From NCBI RefSeq assembly GCF_026626705.1, contig NZ_JAPNKC010000001.1, forward strand, positions 868,001 through 932,000: a stretch of 64,000 nt of DNA, read 5' to 3'. Under the pieces are notes generated by a model. That model was not told the origin of the DNA and made no database searches. It saw nothing but the letters and a program-made list of their open reading frames with translations. Below are positions 58,029 to 64,000 of the stretch, one piece after another. How positions within the stretch are numbered: position 1 is the first letter of the stretch; the number at the start of each line of letters is the position of its first letter. This DNA comes from Pyxidicoccus sp. MSG2 (GTDB taxonomy: Bacteria; Myxococcota; Myxococcia; Myxococcales; Myxococcaceae). A program made the translations under genes and the position numbers.

Positions 58029-58475
58029 ATGGGAACTCCGGTCTTCAAGACAGCCATCATCGACAGGGTCTTCTTCCTCCGCTGGGAGGCGCCTCCCAGC
58101 CACGAGGAAATCCGGACCGTCTTCAGCCAGATGCGGGACGTGTACGAGGAGCTCAAGCCGCCGCTGGTGCTGGTGGCGAGCCTGTCCCCGAAGTCGTCCG
58201 TGCCCAACACCGAGCAGCGCCGCCACCTGTCCAACCTCCAGTCGGACGCGCGGCCGCTCTTCTCGGAGATTCACGCCATCGTCGAGGGCAATGACCTGCA
58301 GTACAACCTCCAGCGGGTCATCATCTCCGGCATCAACCTCGTCACGCGCACCTACGACGAGGCGTACCACCGCGTGCACAAGCACGCGGACATGGTGGCG
58401 CCGTACCTGAACAAGCGCCTGGGCGTGGACGGCGTGAAGGTCATCAACGAGGCCCGGACGCGCGGCGTGGTGTGA
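58029..58475 (+). CDS. Hypothetical 148-aa protein, STAS-like appearance
   Basis: ATG 58029 has AAGGAG 12 nt upstream (long spacing). The protein is soluble, with an alternating beta/alpha pattern (VFKTAIIDRVFFLRWEAPP, PLVLVASLSPKSSVP, SDARPLFSEIHAIVEG). It resembles a small signalling fold rather than an enzyme. I do not recognise a family. Its last 32 bp overlap the convergent E1-like gene, and a 17-bp repeat lies in and beside that overlap. Confidence 0.6.
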   Translation: MGTPVFKTAIIDRVFFLRWEAPPSHEEIRTVFSQMRDVYEELKPPLVLVASLSPKSSVPNTEQRRHLSNLQSDARPLFSEIHAIVEGNDLQYNLQRVIISGINLVTRTYDEAYHRVHKHADMVAPYLNKRLGVDGVKVINEARTRGVV

Positions 58476-58510
58476 GCTGGGGCCGGCCGGGCTTCAACGA
58501 GGCCCGGACG
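58444..58510. repeat. 17-bp direct repeat at the convergent gene ends
   Basis: TCAACGAGGCCCGGACG occurs at 58444-58460 and again at 58494-58510. The copies lie in different frames of the E1-like gene; the first supplies its stop codon. Confidence 0.8.
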
Positions 58511-59274
58511 TAGCGGTGGTCGAAGAAGTCCACGTAGAGGTACTCGGGCCACGACACCATGGCCCGAGGGCCGTGCATGACTCCGCGCATCAGCTCGCTC
58601 ACCATCATCCCCGCCGCGGTGGTGGCGCCCACCACGCACGTGGGCGCGTGCCCCGTGCCCTGGTAGCACGCGTCCATGTACTCCTGGAGCATGTAGCTGC
58701 CCAGGTGGGGGATGATGGCCGGCAGGTCGATGCGGCCGTCCGGCAGGATGTAGAGCTCCTCGTAGAGCGGCGCGTCCGGTTGGAAGACGTGCAGCGCCGC
58801 GCCGAAGCCCAGCATCAGCCCCGTCATGACGGGCACGCCGCGCGCGCGGCAGGCGCGGTGGAGCGCCTGCTTCTCGCGCGCGCCCGCGATGTCGATGACC
58901 TCCACCACGCAGTCCACCGGTGGCAGCCCCGCGCCGCCGGCGAGCACCTCCTCCGCGGTGTCCTCCGTGATTCCCTCGCGCACCCGTCGCAGCCGCAGGT
59001 CCGGGTGGATGTCCAGGCACATCCGCCCCACCACCTCCACCTTGGACTGGCCCAGCGTGCTCTCGAAGCAGCCCACCTGCCGGTTCATGTTGTGCCGCTC
59101 GTACGTGTCGAAGTCCGCGAGCGTCAGGACGCCAAGGCCCATCCGGGCCAGGTCCACCGCGCACTGCCCCCCGGCCCCGCCCACGCCCGCGACCAACACG
59201 TGCGTGTGTGCCAGTTGCTCCATCGTTGCAGGACCAATGACACCGAGGTTTCGCTGGAAACGCGGTTCCACCAT
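58444..59274 (-). CDS. ThiF/MoeB/E1-like adenylyltransferase family protein
   Basis: The product has 276 aa. ATG 59274 begins MVEPRFQRNLGVIGPATMEQL. The ATP-binding GVGGAGG (30-36), acidic LADFD (52-56), HNMNRQVG (R65) and GQSK (K78) are as in E1-type enzymes. The usual zinc CxxC pairs of MoeB are missing; single cysteines remain in DACYQG and PTCVVG. Such enzymes adenylate the C-terminus of ubiquitin-like carriers or small substrates. No MoaD, ThiS or rhodanese gene is nearby, so the substrate is unknown. The C-terminal tail (PQLTPRRASGPR) looks like an accretion made by the 17-bp repeat. Confidence 0.82.
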   Translation of the reverse strand: MVEPRFQRNLGVIGPATMEQLAHTHVLVAGVGGAGGQCAVDLARMGLGVLTLADFDTYERHNMNRQVGCFESTLGQSKVEVVGRMCLDIHPDLRLRRVREGITEDTAEEVLAGGAGLPPVDCVVEVIDIAGAREKQALHRACRARGVPVMTGLMLGFGAALHVFQPDAPLYEELYILPDGRIDLPAIIPHLGSYMLQEYMDACYQGTGHAPTCVVGATTAAGMMVSELMRGVMHGPRAMVSWPEYLYVDFFDHRYVRASLKPGRPQLTPRRASGPR

Positions 59275-59757
59275 GGGGCCTCCCGGGTAGCGCTACACCT
59301 CCCATGTGCGCCCGTCCCCCTCGGTGGGGCGAGGGCCGAAAAGACTCGGGTGTTCAGCACCCCGTCAGGTTCTCCGGTGCTGTCAGGACTCATGCAGGTG
59401 TGCCGCCCTCCAGGACTAATCGGCCCTTGCTGGATCTCCCCACCTGTGTTTATTGGCGAACGCTCATCGCCCTCAGTCCATGCACTGCCGGCGGCCACTC
59501 GCTCGTGCGAGGTGCCGCACAGGTGACGTGCCCGCTTCAGTGGTGAAGCAGGCCCGGAAGTCCCGTACCTGGCAGGGCATGTCAGGGGTTCGATCCAGAG
59601 TGGGCTTCACACCTGAAGCTCACGTCTGGAAAGCACTCCTGGGATTCCAAGGGTTTAGGGGGTGGCTTGGATTCTGCTCGGAGGGCGACTCAGCAGGGGG
59701 AGCCCCGGGACCGGCGGTTGGCTTCCTCCGAACCCCTTCCGTTGATTCGAGGTCTGT
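59275..59757. other. 483-bp gene-free divergent region
   Basis: It holds the promoters for the E1-like gene (-) and the hydrolase gene (+). No ORF here has a credible start or familiar sequence. A T-loop-like GGTTCGATCC near 59589 does not form a tRNA. Confidence 0.5.
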
Positions 59758-61185
59758 ATGCGTTTCTTGTTCATTCTCTGCGTCTCGCTGGCCGGTGTGA
59801 CGCTGGGTTGTGGTGTTGAGACGGGCTCGGCCAGCCCGGTCGACGAGTCACCCCAGGTCGTCGCCGCGGAGGCCACGCTGCCGGCCGTCGCCGCGAAGGC
59901 CACGCTCCAGGGCATGGAGGCGAAGCAGACCGCTGCCTGGTGCGACGCGCGCGACGTGCTGTTCGGCAACGTGGCGCACTACCGCCTGCGGCTCCGCGTG
60001 GGCCCGGGCGCATTTGACTTCATCACCCTCCACCGCGTCGTACGCGAGGACGGCCCCTGGCGGCCGGCGCGTACGAACCGCTCCGTCTTCATGGTGCATG
60101 GCGACGGGTGGGGCTTCGAGGCGGCCTTCCTCTCCAGCGTGGGCTCGGCGCAGGTGCCGGCGGACCAGTCCATCGCCGCCTTCCTGGCGAAGGAGGGCGT
60201 GGATGTGTGGGGCATTGATTTGCGGTGGGCGGGCGTGCCCGCGGGCACGCAGGACTTCTCCTTCATGGCGAACTGGACGCTGGGCACGCACGCGCAGGAC
60301 GTGGGCACCGGCCTCACGGTGGCGCGCGCGCTGCGCCTCGTCACGGGAAGCGGCGGCAACGGCTCCATGCACCTGATGGGCTGGAGCCGCGGCGCGGCGG
60401 TGGCGTACGCGTACATGAGCCTGGACGCGAAGCTGCCGCGCGGGCTGCGCCAGGTGGATGGCTTCATCCCCGTGGACATGGTGCTGCGCTACGCGCCCCA
60501 GGACGCGGACCAGCAGGCCTTTGCCTGTGAGCGCCACGCGGTGCTGAACGCGGCGCGCCAGGCGGGCCGGGTGGAGGGCGGCCTGTTGGGCCCCGCGCCC
60601 GGAATCACGTTGCAGCTGCTCGGCCAGCTCGCCGCGACGGCGCCCAACGCGCCGTCGCCGCTGCTGCCCGAGGACGTGTTCGGCCCGGGCACCGGCAAGC
60701 CCACCAACCGCAAGGCGGCCATCGTCTCCGCGGCGGCCACGGGCGCGCTGCTGGCGCCGCTCAAGGCCATCACCCCGGGCTACCACCTGATGGCCGCCAT
60801 GCCGGACGCGCTCGGTCTTCCCGAGACGATGACCTTCACCCGCGAGGCCTACCTCTACGAGTACGCGCAGCGCGCCGCGCCGTACCAGAGCCTCAACGAG
60901 GTGGTGGAGACCGAGGCGTGGGCGTGTGGCCTGCCCGTGCCGTACGACGACAACCTCCACAAGGTGACGGTGCCGGTGCTGTACGTGGGCGCCGCGGGCG
61001 GCGTGGGCCGCTATGGCGAGCACACCCTCACGCTGCTGGGCAGCCAGGACGTCACCGTCCTCACCGCGCGGACGCTGCCGGAGGCGGCCCGCGCGCTCGA
61101 CTACGGGCACGCGGACCTGTTCCTCGCGAACGACGCGAAGGAACGCGTCTGGAAGCCGGTGCTCCAGTGGGTGAAGACGCACTGA
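59758..61185 (+). CDS. Alpha/beta-hydrolase lipoprotein
   Basis: The product has 475 aa. ATG 59758 has GAGG about 7 nt upstream; the signal LAGVTLGC gives lipid Cys 18. The oxyanion region is VHGDGWG (113-119), the nucleophile S210 sits in MGWSRGAA (G-x-S-x-G), and the likely catalytic His is in DYGHADLF near the C-terminus. A short repeat of ATLPAVAAKATLQ occurs early. It is probably an outer-membrane-linked or periplasmic esterase, lipase or amidase. It converges on the sigma-54 activator with a 10-bp gap. Confidence 0.85.
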   Translation: MRFLFILCVSLAGVTLGCGVETGSASPVDESPQVVAAEATLPAVAAKATLQGMEAKQTAAWCDARDVLFGNVAHYRLRLRVGPGAFDFITLHRVVREDGPWRPARTNRSVFMVHGDGWGFEAAFLSSVGSAQVPADQSIAAFLAKEGVDVWGIDLRWAGVPAGTQDFSFMANWTLGTHAQDVGTGLTVARALRLVTGSGGNGSMHLMGWSRGAAVAYAYMSLDAKLPRGLRQVDGFIPVDMVLRYAPQDADQQAFACERHAVLNAARQAGRVEGGLLGPAPGITLQLLGQLAATAPNAPSPLLPEDVFGPGTGKPTNRKAAIVSAAATGALLAPLKAITPGYHLMAAMPDALGLPETMTFTREAYLYEYAQRAAPYQSLNEVVETEAWACGLPVPYDDNLHKVTVPVLYVGAAGGVGRYGEHTLTLLGSQDVTVLTARTLPEAARALDYGHADLFLANDAKERVWKPVLQWVKTH

Positions 61186-61195
61186 GGCCTGAAGC

Positions 61196-62986
61196 CTAGT
61201 CCTCCGCCTTCCAGAGGCCGTGGCGCCGGGCCCTGCGGCCCAGCGTCACCGGGTCCATGCCCAGCGCCACGGCCGCGCGCCGCAGCACGCCGCCGTGGCG
61301 CTCCAGTGCCTCGCGGATGAGCTCGCGCTCCACCCGCTCCAGCCGCGCGCGCAGCGAGCCGTCTCCCGCGTGCTCGTTGCGCACCGGCACCGTGGCGCCC
61401 AGCACCGGCGGCAAGAGCCGCTGCGTCACCACCTCGCCCGGGCGGGACAGCAGCACGGCGCGCTCCATGACGTTGCGCAATTCGCGCACGTTGCCCGGCC
61501 ACGCATGGGCGCGCAGCGCGTCCTCCGCGTCCGGGGCGATGCCGCTGGCGGAGCGCTTGAGGACGCGGTTGAACAGCTCCAGGAAGTAGCGCGCCAGCTC
61601 GGGCACGTCCTCGGGCCTGTCCCGCAGGGGCGGGATGTCGATGGTGAAGCTGTTGAGCCGGTAGAAGAGGTCCGCGCGGAAGCGCCCGGCGCGCACCTCC
61701 TCGCCCAGGTCCTTGTTGCTGGCGGCCACCACGCGCACGTCCACGTGGCGCACCTGGGGGCCTCCCACCGGGCGCACATCCCCCGTCTCCAGCACGCGCA
61801 GGAGCTTCGCCTGGAGGTTGGGGGTGGTGTTCTCGATTTCGTCCAGGAAGATGGTGCCACCGTTGGCGAGCACGAAGAGGCCCGGGTGGTCCGCCACCGC
61901 GCCGGTGAAGGCGCCTTTCACGTGGCCGAACAGCTCGCTCTCCAGCAGCGTCTCCGACAGCGCGCCGCAGTCCTGCGCCACCAGCGACACGTCGCCGCGC
62001 CCGCTGAGCCGGTGGAGGATGCGCGCCAGCACCTCCTTGCCGGTGCCCGTCTCGCCCTGCAGCAGCACCGCCACACGGTGGGGCGCCACCAGGCGCACCA
62101 TCTCCATCACCCGCTGCATGGCCCCGCTGCGGAAGCCCACCTCGTCCGCGCCCCGGCCGCCCGGGGCCGCCGGGAGCGCCTGGGTCAGCGCCCGCTCGCG
62201 CAGCAGGTTGCGCTCCAATTCCAGCGCCATGCGCCACTGCTCGGTGCGCACGCCGTGCTCGCGGCCCGCCTCCAGCACCGCCTGGCGCAGGGCCTCCGGC
62301 GTGGGGTGGGTGCCGGGGGCGCGGAAGATGCGGCCGGAGTTGAAGAGGGCCACCAGCCGCTCCGGGGCGGCGGGCGCGCAGTAGACGATGCGCGAGGCGA
62401 GGTCGCTCGGTGGCCCGCCGCCGGACACGTCCAGCTCCGCGCGGCGCAGGGCCAGCGACTGCACCAGCGCCAGCGCCTGCTCCTCGTCGTGCCCGCACAC
62501 CAGCAGCGCTGCGGCGTCGCCTCGCGTCAGCAGCGTGTGGACCTCGTCGACGTGCGAGGCGAAGTGGGGCGTGGCCTGCCCCTCCAGCGCGGCGCGCACC
62601 CCGCGGGCCTCCAATTCGCTGGCGAACGCCACCACCACCTGGATGTGCGTGGTGGTGAGGTAGCGCGCCAGCTTCACCCGGTCCGAGCCCTCGAAGGTGC
62701 GGAACACGACGCCGAGCGACGTCACCGGCCCGGATGCGTCGTGCCGCCACCGCACGTCCCCGAGCACGCGGATGTGCTCTCCCGAGTCGGGCAGCGAGAA
62801 GGACAGCTCCACCTCCTCGCCCTCGCGAGGCCCCTCCGCGATGTCGCGCGGAGTGGCAACCAGGCCAATGCCCGTGTCGCTGATGTTGACGGCCCAGCAC
62901 CCATGGAGTGCGGGCTGCGTCACCACCTTCACGTACAACGGCTTGCGCTCGCTTCGAGGGGCGTAGGCGGACACAGGCCGCGTCAT
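61196..62986 (-). CDS. Sigma-54 activator with PilZ and pseudo-receiver domains
   Basis: The product has 596 aa. The domains in order are PilZ-like (about 10-110: NISDTGIGLV keeps N-x-S-x-x-G, but the RxxxR is RSER), a receiver-like domain without a phospho-acceptor Asp (about 115-235), AAA+ (about 285-510: Walker A GETGTGKE 311-318, GAFTGA 358-363, Walker B GTIFLDE 377-383) and Fis-type helix-turn-helix (near 560-592: RRAAVALGMDPVTLGRRARR). It should activate sigma-54 promoters. The signal may be c-di-GMP or protein contact; loss of RxxxR makes c-di-GMP binding doubtful. It is divergent from the next gene. Confidence 0.92.
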   Translation of the reverse strand: MTRPVSAYAPRSERKPLYVKVVTQPALHGCWAVNISDTGIGLVATPRDIAEGPREGEEVELSFSLPDSGEHIRVLGDVRWRHDASGPVTSLGVVFRTFEGSDRVKLARYLTTTHIQVVVAFASELEARGVRAALEGQATPHFASHVDEVHTLLTRGDAAALLVCGHDEEQALALVQSLALRRAELDVSGGGPPSDLASRIVYCAPAAPERLVALFNSGRIFRAPGTHPTPEALRQAVLEAGREHGVRTEQWRMALELERNLLRERALTQALPAAPGGRGADEVGFRSGAMQRVMEMVRLVAPHRVAVLLQGETGTGKEVLARILHRLSGRGDVSLVAQDCGALSETLLESELFGHVKGAFTGAVADHPGLFVLANGGTIFLDEIENTTPNLQAKLLRVLETGDVRPVGGPQVRHVDVRVVAASNKDLGEEVRAGRFRADLFYRLNSFTIDIPPLRDRPEDVPELARYFLELFNRVLKRSASGIAPDAEDALRAHAWPGNVRELRNVMERAVLLSRPGEVVTQRLLPPVLGATVPVRNEHAGDGSLRARLERVERELIREALERHGGVLRRAAVALGMDPVTLGRRARRHGLWKAED

Positions 62987-63099
62987 GGCTGACGCACTCT
63001 ACTTCAAAGGTGAAGCTCTGACGGGAAATTGCCGCGAAAGAGGATTCAGCATCCATCACTCGCGCGCCGGGTGAGGGCGCGCTTCACGGGGCGGGGCTT

Positions 63100-63116
63100 C
63101 CCGCACCCGGTGCGGG
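63100..63116. promoter_or_regulatory. Inverted repeat in the divergent gap
   Basis: CCCGCAC-CCG-GTGCGGG lies between the divergent starts at 62986 and 63206. It may be an operator or chance GC palindrome. Confidence 0.3.
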
Positions 63117-63205
63117 TGGGGCAGCGCGGGGCGTCCCATTGGAAAGACCATTCCCCACCAGTACCGTCTACACCTTGAAGGCTCTGGAATGAGGGGGAAG
63201 TCACC

Positions 63206-63910
63206 GTGACGATGAGTGCCACCGGGGTCGCCGGCAGCGAGGAGCACGAGCTCGCGCTGCTGCTGGGCGGCCGCTGTCGCCGCTGCGCCGAGAAAATCCC
63301 GGGCGGCGCCGTGCTGCGAGGCAGACCGTGTCCCGGGTGCGGCGAACAGACGCTTCCGAGCCCGGCCGACCGGGAGATGCTGCACCAGCTGGCCTCCGAG
63401 CGCGCCTCCGCGCGGCTGTGGGTCGCGGTGGGCGTGGTCGCGGTGGCCAGCCTGGCGGCGAGCTGGTTCCCGCTGCTCACGTCCCTGCTGCTGCTGGCCG
63501 CGCTCTTCTGGATTCGGGCGACGCTCGTGCAGCCGGCGCTCCAGTTGCTCACGCCCCAGCGCCGACAGGTGTCGCGTCTGACGTTGCGGCTGGCGGCGGC
63601 GTGCTTCCTCGCGGCGTCCATCATCCTGTGCGAGCTGCTCACCTTCGTCCCCGGCTTCGGCGCGCTGGCCAAGGTGGTGCTGAGCACGGGCCAGGTCGCC
63701 GCCGCCGGCCTCTTCGCGCGCCGCTACCTGGGCTGGCAGACGGAGCGCGAGGCCCGGGGCATCCCCATGGCGGCATGGGAGGTGGCGCTGCTCGTGGGCT
63801 TCCTGCTGACGCTGCTGGCCTTCACGGCCGCCTCGGTGGCGCTGCTGTGGTGGGTGTTCCAGAAGCTGGGGCTCCTCCAGTCGTTCCTCGCCGCCCCGGT
63901 GGGAGGCTGA
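63206..63910 (+). CDS. Zinc-ribbon integral membrane protein, 234 aa
   Basis: GTG 63206 is chosen (purine-rich GGGGGAAG upstream); ATG 63212 is possible. A CxxC...CxxC ribbon is at C24, C27, C42, C45, followed by about four transmembrane segments (first pair at about 70-105). The family is not recognised. It stops 3 bp before the next gene, so they are co-transcribed. Confidence 0.7.
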   Translation: MTMSATGVAGSEEHELALLLGGRCRRCAEKIPGGAVLRGRPCPGCGEQTLPSPADREMLHQLASERASARLWVAVGVVAVASLAASWFPLLTSLLLLAALFWIRATLVQPALQLLTPQRRQVSRLTLRLAAACFLAASIILCELLTFVPGFGALAKVVLSTGQVAAAGLFARRYLGWQTEREARGIPMAAWEVALLVGFLLTLLAFTAASVALLWWVFQKLGLLQSFLAAPVGG

Positions 63911-63913
63911 GCC

Positions 63914-64000
63914 ATGCTCTCGTTCGCACTGATTTCACAGCTCATCGGGCTGAGCAGCGCGTCCGGCACGCGCGCGGGGGGAAGCCTGCTGCTGCTGGCG
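63914..64000 (+). CDS. Membrane protein, DUF4126-like (3' end missing)
   Basis: ATG 63914 begins MLSFALISQLIGLSSASGTR followed by a Leu-rich stretch, and runs off the right edge. The start resembles DUF4126 membrane proteins (small residues, then GTRAG). It begins 3 bp after the previous stop, so the two are likely one operon. Only 29 residues are visible. Confidence 0.5.
   Translation, partial: MLSFALISQLIGLSSASGTRAGGSLLLLA

Noticed and set aside
59560..59620. tRNA suggested by a T-loop-like GGTTCGATCC
   Set aside because: The flanking 5-nt stems do not pair and no acceptor or anticodon arms can be drawn.

Overview
GC-rich (about 70% by eye) chromosomal DNA from a delta-type predatory bacterium, almost certainly a Myxococcaceae member (Myxococcus, Corallococcus or Pyxidicoccus). 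The signs are strong G/C in third codon positions, many lipoproteins, PEGA-domain Ser/Thr kinases, a PilZ/sigma-54 activator, GspE_N and MJ0042 zinc-finger proteins with long Pro/Ala linkers, secreted chitin-degrading enzymes, and long spurious ORFs opposite most real genes. There is no prophage, IS element, CRISPR array, rRNA or recognisable tRNA.

Layout. 1-5343 (+): a metal, probably zinc, uptake operon: small Cys/His membrane protein (cut by the left edge), outer-membrane porin-like receptor, ZnuA-type binding protein, lipoprotein with a His cluster, ZnuC ATPase, ZnuB permease, closed by a GC hairpin. 5471-6949 (+): a Tiki/EreA-like lipoprotein. 6953-11583 (-): isochorismatase-like hydrolase, MerC-like membrane protein, TPR protein, Cys-containing unknown, lipoprotein with a His-rich tail, and a second small Cys/His protein that looks paralogous to the one at the left edge. 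11856-14137 (+): an ATP-grasp-like protein and a Bax-inhibitor-1 family membrane protein.

14286-21308: a secreted AA10 LPMO (+) and a secreted GH18 chitinase (-) flank a four-gene (-) operon: beta-barrel-like exported protein, ECF sigma factor, transmembrane TPR protein, surface-type lipoprotein. The last three are coupled by ATGA overlaps. This arrangement is the best candidate in the window for an undescribed regulatory or envelope system. It is followed by a [2Fe-2S] ferredoxin (-) and the B12-dependent ribonucleotide reductase nrdJ (+) behind a 605-bp gene-free leader.

25308-39799 (mostly -): a giant (about 1850 aa) GspE_N protein with Pro/Gly/Met-rich and 21-aa repeat regions, then a polysaccharide/O-antigen block (polyprenyl glycosylphosphotransferase, two GT4 glycosyltransferases, O-antigen ligase-like protein), LptG, LptF and PurD, the last three overlapping. 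39807-44366 (-): a zinc-finger/TPR membrane protein and PurH. 44472-51030 (-): a sigma-region-4-like protein with a Cys cluster, a MerR regulator, two PEGA Ser/Thr kinases and a small hypothetical. 51218-54184 (-): a large lipoprotein with ASH-like domains and a VWA-like domain. Then come pssA (-), a penicillin-acylase family lipoprotein (+), a 148-aa unknown (+) converging on an E1/ThiF-like protein (-), an alpha/beta-hydrolase lipoprotein (+), a PilZ/pseudo-receiver/sigma-54 activator (-), a zinc-ribbon membrane protein (+) and the start of a DUF4126-like membrane protein cut by the right edge.

How the genes may work together: the left 12 kb looks like metal homeostasis, 14-21 kb like chitin degradation with its own ECF regulator, 31-39 kb like LPS/O-antigen assembly and transport, and 45-51 kb like signalling. 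All functions are read from sequence motifs alone; no database search was possible.
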